From an uncultured Hyphomonas sp. (GTDB lineage: Bacteria; Pseudomonadota; Alphaproteobacteria; Caulobacterales; Hyphomonadaceae): a DNA stretch of 64,000 nucleotides. A program made the position numbers and the translations under genes. Within the stretch, counting starts at the first letter, position 1, and each line of letters begins with the position of its first letter. The DNA lies in contig NZ_OY776147.1 of assembly GCF_963675305.1 (NCBI RefSeq), forward strand, positions 1,674,001 through 1,738,000, given 5' to 3'. Shown here one piece after another: positions 18,509-27,306 of this stretch. The notes beneath the pieces are model-generated. The model searched no databases and was not told the origin of the DNA. It was given only the letters and a program-made list of their open reading frames with translations.

Positions 18509-19279
18509 TCAGATCAGGCCCGCCAGCGGAGAACTCGGGTCAGCATACATCTTCTTGGGCATGCGGCCTGCGAGGTATGCTTCGCGGCCTGCGATGACGG
18601 CGTGCTTCATCGCAGACGCCATGAGGACCGGATCTTTTGCCGCCGCGATGGCTGTATTCATCAGAACGCCGTCGCAGCCGAGTTCCATTGCGATCGCGGC
18701 ATCTGACGCGGTGCCAACCCCTGCATCGACAATTACCGGCACACGGCTCTGCTCGACGATGAGGCGGATGTTGACCGGATTCATAATGCCAAGGCCCGAT
18801 CCGATCAGGGAGCCGAGCGGCATGATTGCGCAGCAGCCGGCGTCTTCCAGCATCTTTGCGTATACCGGATCATCAGAGCAGTAGACCATGACTTCAAAGC
18901 CATCAGCGATGAGCGCCTCAGCAGCTTTGAGCGTCTCCGGCATGTTCGGGTAGAGCGTCTTCTGGTCCGCCAGCACTTCGAGTTTGACCAGGTTCCAGCC
19001 ACCCGCTTCCCGGGCGAGCCGCAAGGTGCGCACCGCCTCATCCGCTGTGAAGCACCCCGCCGTGTTCGGCAGGTAGGTAAACTCATCTGGCTTTACAAAG
19101 TCCGTCAGCCGCTCCTCGTCCGGATTGGACAGGTTCACCCGCCGGAGCGCGACGGTGACAATCTCTGCCCCGGCCGCCCGGGCGGCATCTGCATTCTGTT
19201 GATAGGACGAATACTTCCCGGTCCCCACGATCAGGCGCGAGGCATAGGACTTACCGGCAATAATCAGGGGGTCGTTCAC
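18509..19279 (-). CDS. thiG: Thiazole synthase
   Basis: 256 residues, full length. ThiG forms the thiazole phosphate moiety of thiamine from 1-deoxy-D-xylulose 5-phosphate, dehydroglycine and the ThiS thiocarboxylate. It is a TIM barrel: the Schiff-base lysine is Lys99 in NLVKLEVL, followed by a phosphate-binding segment VIVDAGVGTASDAAIAMELG and the conserved C-terminal DPSSPLAGLI. It lies 48 bases downstream of thiS in the same direction. No thiamine pyrophosphate riboswitch is recognisable upstream of the pair. Confidence 0.96.
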   Translation of the reverse strand: MNDPLIIAGKSYASRLIVGTGKYSSYQQNADAARAAGAEIVTVALRRVNLSNPDEERLTDFVKPDEFTYLPNTAGCFTADEAVRTLRLAREAGGWNLVKLEVLADQKTLYPNMPETLKAAEALIADGFEVMVYCSDDPVYAKMLEDAGCCAIMPLGSLIGSGLGIMNPVNIRLIVEQSRVPVIVDAGVGTASDAAIAMELGCDGVLMNTAIAAAKDPVLMASAMKHAVIAGREAYLAGRMPKKMYADPSSPLAGLI

Positions 19280-19327
19280 GAGAGACTTCCAATTCTTCTA
19301 AGGCCAACTTGGTACAGGAGGGGCAGA

Positions 19328-19540
19328 TCAACCGCCACCAACGAACTGCACCACTTCAATCCGGTCTCCATCCTCCAGAACGGTGGACGCATGTTCGGAT
19401 TTTGGCACGATTTCCAGGTTTCGTTCGATCGCGACACCGCGGGAATCACGCCCCTCTGCGCCCGAGATCAGCGCCACAAGCATGGCGACGGTTGTGCCGG
19501 GCTCTATTTCGCGGGTTTCCCCATTCAGCGTAATTGTCAT
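19328..19540 (-). CDS. thiS: Sulfur carrier protein ThiS
   Basis: 70 residues from the ATG at 19540, chosen over the ATG at 19555 because GGAG lies about 9 bases upstream of it and MTITLNGE is the usual start. ThiS has a ubiquitin-like fold and ends in the Gly-Gly (VQFVGGG) that is adenylated and thiocarboxylated to donate sulfur to ThiG. The 65-base gap to the divergent aroQ must hold the promoters of both units. Confidence 0.93.
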   Translation of the reverse strand: MTITLNGETREIEPGTTVAMLVALISGAEGRDSRGVAIERNLEIVPKSEHASTVLEDGDRIEVVQFVGGG

Positions 19541-19605
19541 CCGCTGTAACTCCATGCGTCAGCAGGCCTTGCCTTGCCCGGCGTTACAGCGCAAGACAAC
19601 ACCCA

Positions 19606-20040
19606 ATGGTGAAGCCGATATATGTCCTCGGAGGCCCGAACCTCAACCTGCTGGGAACGCGGGAACCGGACATTTATGGCCGGGACACGCTTGATGACAT
19701 TCATGCGCGTCTGAAGGCACAGGCCGGAGACACGCCGATTGAGGCCCGCCAGACCAATTCCGAAGGCGAGCTGGTCACATGGATCCAGGAGGCTTCCAGG
19801 GAAGCGTCCGCCGCGATTCTCAATGCCGGCGCCTACACCCACACATCCGTCGCACTTCACGATGCTCTGCGCGCCTGCGCGGTGCCGGTCGTCGAAGTGC
19901 ACCTCTCAAATCCTGCCGCCCGAGAGGCTTTTCGGCAGGTGAATTATGTCGCGCCAGCGGTGAACGCATCGATTGCGGGCCTTGGCGCCTATGGTTATGA
20001 GCTTGCCCTGATGGCCGCGCTAAAGCTGTCGGGAAAATAA
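19606..20040 (+). CDS. aroQ: 3-dehydroquinate dehydratase, type II
   Basis: 144 residues, the type II size. It dehydrates 3-dehydroquinate to 3-dehydroshikimate in the shikimate pathway. The N-terminus has GPNLNLLGTREPDIYG (10-25) with the catalytic tyrosine (Tyr24) and flexible-loop arginine. NAGAYTHTSVALHDAL and VEVHLSN provide the other active-site residues. The ATG at 19606 gives the normal N-terminus MVKPIYVLGG; an earlier in-frame start at 19534 would run into the divergent thiS gene. It is the first gene of aroQ-accB-accC, an arrangement common in alphaproteobacteria. Confidence 0.97.
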   Translation: MVKPIYVLGGPNLNLLGTREPDIYGRDTLDDIHARLKAQAGDTPIEARQTNSEGELVTWIQEASREASAAILNAGAYTHTSVALHDALRACAVPVVEVHLSNPAAREAFRQVNYVAPAVNASIAGLGAYGYELALMAALKLSGK

Positions 20041-20054
20041 GGGACGATAGATCC

Positions 20055-20528
20055 ATGAGCACTGGCAAGAACAAGCTGGATACCGGACTCGTCCGGGAAC
20101 TCGCCGCCATCCTTCGCGAGGCGGACCTGGGAGAAATTGAAGTTGAACACGAGGGCCTTCGGGTGCGTGTCAGCAAGCCGACCCCGCCGGTCGTACAAGC
20201 TGCTGTGGCCGCGCCGGCCCCTGTTGCAGCCGCACCTGCTCCGGCAACCGCTGCTGCGCCAGCTGCCGCTGCAGAAGCTGCGCCCGCAACGCCTGACAAT
20301 GCAATCAAGTCGCCGATGGTCGGCACGGCCTATCTCTCGCCGGAGCCCGGCGCCAAGGCGTTCGTGTCGGTTGGCGACAAGGTGAAAAAGGGCGACACGC
20401 TGATGCTTGTCGAAGCCATGAAGACCTTCAATCCGGTCGAAGCGGACCGCGCTGGCACGGTAAAGGCCATCTATGTCACCGATTCCCAGCCAGTCGAATT
20501 TGGCGAGCCGCTCATTCTGATCGAATAG
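20055..20528 (+). CDS. accB: Acetyl-CoA carboxylase biotin carboxyl carrier protein
   Basis: 157 residues. An N-terminal helix region is followed by an Ala/Pro linker (~45-80) and a C-terminal biotinyl domain with the biotin-accepting Lys123 in EAMKTFNPV. It carries CO2 from AccC to the carboxyltransferase for malonyl-CoA synthesis. It starts 14 bases after aroQ and ends one base before accC, so the three genes form an operon. Malonyl-CoA would also be the extender supply for the lipid synthase in this window. Confidence 0.97.
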   Translation: MSTGKNKLDTGLVRELAAILREADLGEIEVEHEGLRVRVSKPTPPVVQAAVAAPAPVAAAPAPATAAAPAAAAEAAPATPDNAIKSPMVGTAYLSPEPGAKAFVSVGDKVKKGDTLMLVEAMKTFNPVEADRAGTVKAIYVTDSQPVEFGEPLILIE

Positions 20529-20529
20529 C

Positions 20530-21909
20530 ATGACCGAACAACGTACCATCCAGAAGGTCCTCATCGCGAACCGCGGTGAGATCGCGCTGCGTATTCACCG
20601 CGCTTGCAAGGAAATGGGCCTGCAAACCGTCGTCGTGCACTCAGAGGCCGACCGGGACGCCATGGCCGTCCGCCTGGCAGATGAAAGCGTCTGCATCGGG
20701 CCGCCCCCCTCCTCGCAGAGCTATCTCAAGAAATCCCAGATCCTGGCAGCAGCCGAGATCACAGGAGCGGATGCCATCCATCCAGGCTACGGCTTCCTGT
20801 CCGAGAACGCCCAGTTCGCGGAAATGGTCGAAGCCCACGGCCTCGCCTTTATCGGCCCGACGGCTGAGCATATCCGGGTCATGGGCGACAAGATCGCGGC
20901 CAAGCAGGCCATGATCGATGCCGGCGTCCCCTGCGTACCGGGATCGGAAGGCGCAATCTCCTCAATCTCCGACGCCAAGAAGGCAGCCAAGAAAATCGGG
21001 TTCCCCGTTCTGGTGAAAGCGTCTGCAGGCGGCGGCGGCCGCGGCATGAAACTCGCCAAGACCGAAGCCGACCTTGAGAACGCTGTCCGGACCGCAAAGA
21101 CAGAAGCAAAAGCTGCTTTTGGTGACGATGCCGTCTATCTCGAGAAATACCTTCAGGGCCCGCGGCACATCGAAGTGCAGGTGATCGCGGATACCCATGG
21201 CAATGTTGCGCACCTCTGGGAGCGCGATTGCTCCCTGCAGCGCCGCAACCAGAAAGTATTCGAGGAGGCCCCGTCCCCGGCTCTCACTCAGGCCCAGCGC
21301 GAAGAGATCGGCACGATCTGCGCCAAGGCCATGGAGAAGCTCGGCTATCGCGGCGCCGGTACGATCGAGTTCCTCTATGAAGACGGCCGGTTCTATTTCA
21401 TTGAAATGAACACCCGCCTGCAGGTCGAACACCCGGTAACCGAAATGATCACCGGCATCGATCTCGTGCGTGAACAGATCCGCATCGCGGAAGGCAAGAA
21501 ACTGTCATTCTCTCAGGATGACGTCCTGCTCGTCGGCCATGCCATCGAATGCCGGATCAATGCCGAACATCCGGAGACGTTCGTTCCCTCTCCGGGCCTG
21601 ATCTCTGACTTCCATGCTCCGGGCGGCCCCGATGTGCGCCTGGATAGCGCGGCCTATGCCGGATACCGGATTCCACCTCACTATGACTCCCTGATCGGGA
21701 AACTCATCGTGCATGGCCGCACGCGCCGGGAATGCCTGATGCGTCTTCGCCGTGCCCTGTCGGAAATGGTGGTGGGCGGAGTTTACACAACGCTCGATCT
21801 GCACCGGCGCCTCGTCGAAAACGAAGACGTCCAGAACGGTGACTACAATATTCACTGGCTGGAAAAATTCCTCGCCGAGAACAAGATCGCTCCGGAAGAA
21901 AAAGCCTAG
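20530..21909 (+). CDS. accC: Acetyl-CoA carboxylase biotin carboxylase subunit
   Basis: 459 residues, the standard length. It carboxylates the biotin on AccB using ATP and bicarbonate. It is an ATP-grasp enzyme: KVLIANRGEIALRI at the N-terminus, HPGYGFLSENAQFA, the glycine-rich ATP loop KASAGGGGRGMK (~residues 160-171), and FIEMNTRLQVEHPVTE with the catalytic Glu/Arg. It is tightly coupled to accB. The next gene, aat, follows after 53 bases. Confidence 0.98.
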   Translation: MTEQRTIQKVLIANRGEIALRIHRACKEMGLQTVVVHSEADRDAMAVRLADESVCIGPPPSSQSYLKKSQILAAAEITGADAIHPGYGFLSENAQFAEMVEAHGLAFIGPTAEHIRVMGDKIAAKQAMIDAGVPCVPGSEGAISSISDAKKAAKKIGFPVLVKASAGGGGRGMKLAKTEADLENAVRTAKTEAKAAFGDDAVYLEKYLQGPRHIEVQVIADTHGNVAHLWERDCSLQRRNQKVFEEAPSPALTQAQREEIGTICAKAMEKLGYRGAGTIEFLYEDGRFYFIEMNTRLQVEHPVTEMITGIDLVREQIRIAEGKKLSFSQDDVLLVGHAIECRINAEHPETFVPSPGLISDFHAPGGPDVRLDSAAYAGYRIPPHYDSLIGKLIVHGRTRRECLMRLRRALSEMVVGGVYTTLDLHRRLVENEDVQNGDYNIHWLEKFLAENKIAPEEKA

Positions 21910-21962
21910 CGCGGCGCAGCGTCCGATAGACATGAGCCCAGTGGGATAACCATATAGGTCTC

Positions 21963-22631
21963 ATGTCTGCTCGGTTTGGCACCAATGACCTGCTCGCCTG
22001 CTACCGGCGAGGCGTGTTCCCCATGGGGGATGCGCGCGATGATCCGAATCTGTTCCTTGTGGATCCGGACATGCGCGGCATTCTTCCGCTGGATGGCTTC
22101 CACATTCCGAAACGCCTGAAGCGCCGGGTCAGACAGGAACCGTACCGCGTCACGGCTGACACCGCTTTCACCCGGGTCATGGAGATGTGCGCCGAAAGCG
22201 CTGAGGGCCGGGAGACGACCTGGATCAACTCGACGATCCTGAACCTCTACAGCGCTCTCCACCGCGAAGGTCACGCCCACTCCGTCGAATGCTGGGATGA
22301 GTCGGGCGAGCTGGTCGGCGGATTGTATGGGGTCGCTGTCGGCGGTGCCTTCTTTGGCGAAAGCATGTTCTCGCGGGCGACGGATGCGTCGAAGATTGCC
22401 CTGGTCCATCTGGCCGCCCGCCTGATCGAAGGCGGGTTCACGCTTCTGGATGCGCAGTTTCACAACCCGCATCTGGAACAGTTTGGATTGATCGAGATCC
22501 CGCGCGCGGACTTCAAACGCCGGCTCAAGGCGGCGCTTGTCGTGGACGCGGACTTTTACTGCGGCCGCTCCGGGGCATCCGGCAGTTTCACAGGATCCGG
22601 CGCGGTGCAGCGGATCACCCAGACATCGTAG
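21963..22631 (+). CDS. aat: Leucyl/phenylalanyl-tRNA--protein transferase
   Basis: 222 residues. Aat adds leucine or phenylalanine to proteins with N-terminal Arg or Lys, marking them for ClpS/ClpAP degradation. Family signatures are present: LLACYRRGVFPM near the N-terminus, WINSTILNLYSALHREGHAHSVE, GGLYGVAVGGAFFGESMFS and LLDAQFHNPHLEQFG. The C-terminal 76 bases overlap the end of the convergent DUF2155 gene, an unusually deep coding overlap. It follows aroQ-accBC on the same strand. Confidence 0.96.
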   Translation: MSARFGTNDLLACYRRGVFPMGDARDDPNLFLVDPDMRGILPLDGFHIPKRLKRRVRQEPYRVTADTAFTRVMEMCAESAEGRETTWINSTILNLYSALHREGHAHSVECWDESGELVGGLYGVAVGGAFFGESMFSRATDASKIALVHLAARLIEGGFTLLDAQFHNPHLEQFGLIEIPRADFKRRLKAALVVDADFYCGRSGASGSFTGSGAVQRITQTS

Positions 22632-23020
22632 ACCGGGTGCTCCAGAGCGCTGAGACCGGGTGAAGAGGCATACATCCAGCCCGAGAAGAGTTCCGGATTC
22701 TCTTCACTCACCGTCTCCACGGCATTTGCGTCAACGGCAGCATCCATTGTCTCGACCGCGACAGGCTGCGTCGAAAAGATCTTCAGGAATGCCGCGCTTT
22801 CAGGCGCCTCTTCCGGCGGGGTCTGGTAGCAGACTTCCAGCTCCACTCTGAGGGAGCCGAAGACGACCGGCTGTCCGACGAAGACTTCAATATCCGTCGA
22901 GCGCCCGGTGATCTTGTCGAGCGCCCGCAGCGTTGCCTTGTCTTTCTGGACGAAGGTTGCGGCATGCGCCGCTCCGACCAGTCCGGCTATGACAACAGCT
23001 GAAACAAGCGCTCGAAACAT
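22556..23020 (-). CDS. DUF2155 domain-containing periplasmic protein
   Basis: 154 residues. A clear signal peptide (MFRALVSAVVIAGLVGAAHAA, cleavage after AHA about residue 20) is followed by a DUF2155 domain with DKITGRSTDIEVFVGQ and, near the end, the aromatic stretch FSGWMYASSPGLSALEHPVYDVWV with a late cysteine. The function is unknown. In alphaproteobacteria it is regularly found next to mlaD and the NDUFA12 homologue, as here. Its ATG overlaps the mlaD stop by one base (TAATG). The 3' end overlaps aat by 76 bases on the opposite strand. Confidence 0.85.
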   Translation of the reverse strand: MFRALVSAVVIAGLVGAAHAATFVQKDKATLRALDKITGRSTDIEVFVGQPVVFGSLRVELEVCYQTPPEEAPESAAFLKIFSTQPVAVETMDAAVDANAVETVSEENPELFSGWMYASSPGLSALEHPVYDVWVIRCTAPDPVKLPDAPERPQ

Positions 23021-23562
23021 TATTGATCTCCATCCGCTGGATAGGGGTCGCCGGCCGGATAGGCGTCATCCGATGCAGACGAAGACGCACCGGCAGACCC
23101 GGCGTCTCCACCGCCGCCACCGGAGGCGAAGGACGCAAACAGCGTCAGCAGATCGACGCTGCCGCGTGTGTATTTGACTTCGCCAGTTCCATCCTGCGGC
23201 AGGTTATCGAAGCTGCCGCCCGGTTCCAGGGCCACATAAGCCCCGCCGAGCAGACCGTCTGTCGAGATGCGGGCGTCGGTATCGTCCGGCAGCGCCCATT
23301 TCTTGTCGAGGCTCATCGTCAGCACGGCTTCGAATCGTTTCGGGTCGCCGTCAATCGCTTTGACGACGCCGGCCTTCACGCCGGCGATCCGGACATCGGC
23401 GCCCCGGTCAATGCCGCTGATATTGTTAAAGCGCGCAGTCAGTTCATACCGGTCCGGACCTGCCGACGCTTCCCCGCCGCGGTCGATCGCGAACCAGAGG
23501 AAAACGCCTGCGACGGCGATCACTGCCGCGCCGACGAGGGATTCGAACATCGACTCACGCAT
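23020..23562 (-). CDS. mlaD: MlaD-family (MCE domain) phospholipid transport protein
   Basis: About 180 residues from the ATG at 23562; an in-frame ATG at 23586 is possible but would extend further into the upstream gene. An N-terminal membrane anchor (MFESLVGAAVIAVAGVFLWFAI) precedes an MCE domain with F-NISGIDRGADVRIAGVKAGVV, and a Gly/Ser/Asp-rich tail ends the protein. MlaD is the periplasmic lipid-binding subunit of the Mla ABC system for outer-membrane lipid asymmetry. The ATPase and permease genes are not in this window. It sits in an operon between the NDUFA12 homologue (8-base overlap) and the DUF2155 gene. Confidence 0.9.
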   Translation of the reverse strand: MRESMFESLVGAAVIAVAGVFLWFAIDRGGEASAGPDRYELTARFNNISGIDRGADVRIAGVKAGVVKAIDGDPKRFEAVLTMSLDKKWALPDDTDARISTDGLLGGAYVALEPGGSFDNLPQDGTGEVKYTRGSVDLLTLFASFASGGGGGDAGSAGASSSASDDAYPAGDPYPADGDQ

Positions 23563-23947
23563 CGGGAGACCACGCCTCATAGTCACCCGTTGCCTTCTGG
23601 CGATGACCGCCCGTGGACAGGCTGCCTTTGGGCTTCGTGGCCCAGGGCGTTCCGGTCATGTTGGGCTTGTGATCGGTTTCCCACTCGCGCCGGGTGAGCG
23701 GCGACTTGGTCGGCGGCTCATCCACGGTGTGATGCAGCCAGCCATGCCAGTCGGCCGGCACTTTCGACGGCTCTGCGAGACCTTTGTACATGACGTAACG
23801 ACGGCGGCGGCCTTCGAGCGAAGGCTTGCGCTCTTCGTAGTATTTGTTGCCGTATTCGTCTGTTCCGACGAATGTGGAACGCCGTCCGATATCGAACGCT
23901 GCACCGAGCGTATGACCGCTCCACCAAGTAAAGAGTTGCTTCAGCAT
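23555..23947 (-). CDS. NADH:ubiquinone oxidoreductase NDUFA12-family accessory subunit
   Basis: 130 residues from the ATG at 23947 (MLKQLFTWWSG, the standard N-terminus). It is the bacterial homologue of complex I accessory subunit NDUFA12/B17.2, found in alphaproteobacteria and mitochondria. Conserved residues include GTDEYGNKYYE, RRYVMYKG, PADWHGWLHH and the C-terminal YEAWSP. It is the first gene of the minus-strand operon with mlaD and the DUF2155 gene. An upstream extension to 23983 lacks similarity to the family start. Confidence 0.92.
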   Translation of the reverse strand: MLKQLFTWWSGHTLGAAFDIGRRSTFVGTDEYGNKYYEERKPSLEGRRRRYVMYKGLAEPSKVPADWHGWLHHTVDEPPTKSPLTRREWETDHKPNMTGTPWATKPKGSLSTGGHRQKATGDYEAWSPDA

Positions 23948-24149
23948 CGTATGGCCTGTCCTGCCGTGAGTTGGTGGCCGCAATATGGCGGCTCAGGGGC
24001 AACTAATCCATAGCGCCACCGCAGGCAATGCGGTGCAACTTCCCGTGTGCTCAGCCCATGGGAGCTGTCGCGGGAGTTGTTGTGCAGCGCTTGCCCCGGG
24101 CGGTCTCAGGCGTCACGCTTGTTCAAGTGATTCGCTGGGGAGAATTGGC

Positions 24150-26420
24150 ATGAACGAGATGCAGGCAAATGAAATCCTGCGGGCAGCCGAATCGGATGGC
24201 CTGTTGTCGGAGCAGACCACGCTTTCCGAACTTTACAGAGGCGCAGGACGGCCTCCCCGGCGGCTAACTCCCGAGGCGCTCAAGGCCTCCGCGGCTGCCT
24301 GTTCTGCCGCAGCGCTCGTCAGCGTCTCCCAACTCGCATCTGCTGAAATTCTCGAGCGATTCGGTGATGCCCCGCGCAATGCAGACCTCGCTGAAGCCCT
24401 GGCGGCAGGACTGCCTCAGGACGTGCTGGAAGAAGCCTTGCGCCAGCCTGGCGGGTTTCAGCGCACTGCCGACTCGCTCCGCGCCTCCGCGGTCAGCGCC
24501 GCAGCGCCGCCGCCCGCCGTTTTCCAACCGGAAGCCCTCGACCCGGTTCTTGAGCAATTGCTGATCGGATCATTGCTCGAAGGTGCGGAAATCATCCTCA
24601 CGCATGACAGCCTGCCAGCGGCTGGTTCAGCTGCCCGTATCCTTGATATCGCAATGGCCGTCGGTCCCGATGGCCTCGAGGCGGACTATCTGCGGGAAGC
24701 CCTGGAGGCCGCCGGAGAAGAGATGCCGGATGGGTCTGTGGTGATTGCCGGTCTGGCAGCCGCAATCATGTCCCTTGGAATCGACTATTCCTCACCGGAA
24801 GGCGCAGCCACTGCGGCAGCCCTTTGCGCCCTTGTGCGCTCCGGGGTGACGGGCGCAGCTTTGCCAGCTGCCCAGGCAAAGGTTTTGGGGCTTTCTGCTC
24901 AGAAAGCGTCCGGCAAACGGACCTGTAATGTGCTGATCCTGCCCATCGCGGATCTTGGAGCGTTCCTGCCGGATTGCGAAAGCCATGGCACAGCGCCGCT
25001 CGCCACCGTCCTCGCATATGGCGATGAGACACCGACCCTCTCGCGGGCCGGACGGCTCGGAATCGCCCACCATGCGCCGGAACGCCTGCCGATGGCCCTG
25101 GAACGAATCTCAGCCTCGGCAGAGTCGGACCTAGACCGTGCCCTCGGCCTGGACCGGTTGCGAGATCGCGGATTTTCAGAAGTGGCGCTCGACAAAGTAT
25201 CCAGAGCCCTCGGCGAAGGCCTGCCCCTGAATGCGGCCTTCTCCCGCTGGGTGCTGGGGGACGAAGTCATCTCCAGCGACCTGAAACTCGCCCCGGAAGA
25301 GTTCGACGCGGACGGCGGCGGCCTTCTCTCAGCAATCGGCTTCTCACGGAAAGACATTCAGGCTGCAGAAACGACCATCGCCGGAGAAAATGGCGATGCG
25401 ACCGCAGAAATCATGGCAGATTGCGGCCTACAGATCGGCGCGTCTCCGGAAGCTGAGATTGCCTTCGCGTCGGCCTGCGCAAAAGCGCTCGGCGGAAACG
25501 TTACACTCACCGTAGACGGCCGAGGTGGCCTCGACATGGCCGAAGCGGCGCTGGAGGCTGGTCTGTCCGTGCAACTGCTTGGCCACCGGGCACCTCCTTC
25601 GGACGAGGTCCAGGAGCGCATGGAGCACATCACCGCGCTCGCCGAGGAGATTGCCGCCGAAGCAGATGCGCCAGCAACCATTTCGCATCCTGTTCAGGCC
25701 GGTGAAGGTGCTGCCCGCACCCGCCTGCCAGACCGTCGGAAAGGGTACATCCAGAAAGCATCTGTCGGGGGGCACAAGGTCTACCTCCACACGGGTGAGT
25801 TTGAGGATGGATCTCTGGGCGAGATCTTTATCGACATGCACAAGGAAGGCGCCGCCTTCCGGAGCCTGATGAACAATTTCGCCATCGCGACCTCGATCGG
25901 TCTTCAATATGGCGTGCCGCTGGAAGAGTTTGTCGATGCGTTCGTCTTTACGAGGTTCGAGCCCGCAGGCGCCGTGACCGGAAACGACCGGATCACGCGC
26001 GCAACGTCCATTCTCGACTATATCTTCCGCGAGTTGGCTGTTTCCTATCTCGGCCGGGACGACCTGGCTGAAGTGGACGTTACTCATGACGGCCTTGGCC
26101 GGGGCGCAGGTGACGGAACGCGGACAGAGGCGGCGCCATTTACGGAAGAAGCTGCTCAGATCATTTCTCGCGGTTTTTCGCGTGGCCAGCTGCCGGACAA
26201 CATCGTGATTTTGGACCGGAAACGCGCCCAGAAGCTCGCGGATGAGGAAGCCGAAGCAGCAGAATCTGCCCTCGAGGAGGCTGAAACCGAAGAGCTGGAA
26301 GCTCCCGACTATCTGGGCGACGCCTGCCCGGTTTGTGGCAGTTTCACCCTCTTCGAGATCAGCGAAGACGGTGACATCGAGTGCGACACCTGCGGCGAAG
26401 AATCCAGAAAACACAAATAA
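24150..26420 (+). CDS. NrdJ-derived protein: C-terminal part of a B12-dependent ribonucleotide reductase with a divergent N-terminus
   Basis: 756 residues from ATG 24150, behind GGGGAG. Residues ~525-680 closely match the region after the catalytic barrel in class II (NrdJ) reductases: RRKGYIQKASVGGHKVYLHTGE, GEIFIDMHKEGAAFRSLMNNFA and TSILDYIFRELAVSYLGR. The C-terminus keeps a CxxC-CxxC zinc site (Cys726, 729, 745, 748). The first ~500 residues are Ala/Glu-rich and only faintly NrdJ-like (for example IDYSSPEGAATAAAL, around 210). I see no active-site cysteine block such as NPCG and no B12 or substrate motifs, so catalysis is unlikely. It could be a decayed NrdJ or a repurposed regulatory or accessory protein. 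The frame is intact over 2.27 kb, which argues for selection. Confidence 0.75.
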   Translation: MNEMQANEILRAAESDGLLSEQTTLSELYRGAGRPPRRLTPEALKASAAACSAAALVSVSQLASAEILERFGDAPRNADLAEALAAGLPQDVLEEALRQPGGFQRTADSLRASAVSAAAPPPAVFQPEALDPVLEQLLIGSLLEGAEIILTHDSLPAAGSAARILDIAMAVGPDGLEADYLREALEAAGEEMPDGSVVIAGLAAAIMSLGIDYSSPEGAATAAALCALVRSGVTGAALPAAQAKVLGLSAQKASGKRTCNVLILPIADLGAFLPDCESHGTAPLATVLAYGDETPTLSRAGRLGIAHHAPERLPMALERISASAESDLDRALGLDRLRDRGFSEVALDKVSRALGEGLPLNAAFSRWVLGDEVISSDLKLAPEEFDADGGGLLSAIGFSRKDIQAAETTIAGENGDATAEIMADCGLQIGASPEAEIAFASACAKALGGNVTLTVDGRGGLDMAEAALEAGLSVQLLGHRAPPSDEVQERMEHITALAEEIAAEADAPATISHPVQAGEGAARTRLPDRRKGYIQKASVGGHKVYLHTGEFEDGSLGEIFIDMHKEGAAFRSLMNNFAIATSIGLQYGVPLEEFVDAFVFTRFEPAGAVTGNDRITRATSILDYIFRELAVSYLGRDDLAEVDVTHDGLGRGAGDGTRTEAAPFTEEAAQIISRGFSRGQLPDNIVILDRKRAQKLADEEAEAAESALEEAETEELEAPDYLGDACPVCGSFTLFEISEDGDIECDTCGEESRKHK

Positions 26421-26562
26421 TTTCAAAGACCTTAGACATCTTGAGTGCCGATAGTCCCAGCCCGCAAGCGGTCATGGCAAATCTGCAACACTTGTCACAA
26501 TGAAACAGTGGTTACAGCTTGTTCAGTTTTGACCCGCAAAACAACGCTGTATCCAATTAGGC

Positions 26563-27279
26563 ATGATCCGGGTTCTGCTCAGCCTCGCCACCCTTATGGC
26601 CGTGACCTCATTCGGGGCTGCGGCACAGGAGCGCGCCAAACCGAGCCAGCCGGTCGCCTGGGCCCCCAGCTATGTCGGATCCTGCAGCGGCTGTAACCTT
26701 TCGGGACGCAACCTCACTGGCTGGACACTGAGCGGCGCGAACTATCGTGAAGCCAATCTCGAATACGCCTTCATGCGCGGAACCCAGGCACGTGAAACCA
26801 ATTTCGAGGGAATCGTGGCGACTGGCGCCGACATGCGCGCGGCAGTCCTGACCTCTGCGAAACTTTCCGGTGCCAACCTCGTGAATGCCCGGATGCAGTC
26901 CGTCCAGGCTTCGGGCGCCGAATTCAAGCAAAGCGTGCTTGTCGGAGCCAACCTGCAGAGAGCCATGCTTGTCGGGGCCAATTTTGCAGCTGCAAATCTT
27001 GCGACAGCAGCCCTTGAGGGCGCTGACTTTTCCGGCGCGAACCTGACTGGCGCGGATCTTAGCGGCACCATCATGATGTCGACCATTTTCAATGGCGCGA
27101 ACCTGTCCCAGACAAAACTGGATGCTGCCAACGCCCAGGGGGCGTCGTTCAAGGACGTGCGCTTTGTCGACGCAAACCTGACAGGGCTGATTGGCTGGCA
27201 CGATGCGGATTTCGAAGGTGCGTGCGCATCACAGCGGACGCTGTTGCCGCGGGGCCTGACCCTTCCGGAATGCCAGTAA
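26563..27279 (+). CDS. Pentapeptide-repeat protein, exported
   Basis: 238 residues. A signal peptide (MIRVLLSLATLMAVTSFGAAAQ) is followed by about 30 tandem A(N/D)LxX-type pentapeptides (SGANLVNA, VGANLQRA, EGADFSGANLTGADLSG), which form a right-handed quadrilateral beta-helix. Cysteines occur at both ends of the mature protein (SCSGCNL; FEGACASQ...LPECQ). A binding or structural role in the periplasm is likely but unknown; it is not a recognisable gyrase-protection (Qnr-type) protein because it is exported. A strong bidirectional terminator follows. Confidence 0.88.
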   Translation: MIRVLLSLATLMAVTSFGAAAQERAKPSQPVAWAPSYVGSCSGCNLSGRNLTGWTLSGANYREANLEYAFMRGTQARETNFEGIVATGADMRAAVLTSAKLSGANLVNARMQSVQASGAEFKQSVLVGANLQRAMLVGANFAAANLATAALEGADFSGANLTGADLSGTIMMSTIFNGANLSQTKLDAANAQGASFKDVRFVDANLTGLIGWHDADFEGACASQRTLLPRGLTLPECQ

Positions 27280-27306
27280 GTCCGGCGTTGTTGGTACCAA
27301 AATTCA

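Noticed and set aside
19541..19605. Thiamine pyrophosphate riboswitch before thiS-thiG
   Set aside because: The 65-base gap to aroQ is too short and contains none of the conserved CTGAGA or ACCTGA-type segments.
23538..23548. GGGATTCGAAC matching the T-arm of the tRNA-Ser gene, considered as an att-like repeat or tRNA fragment
   Set aside because: It is an 11-base match inside mlaD coding sequence with no cloverleaf, no flanking mobile genes, and on the wrong side of the cluster.
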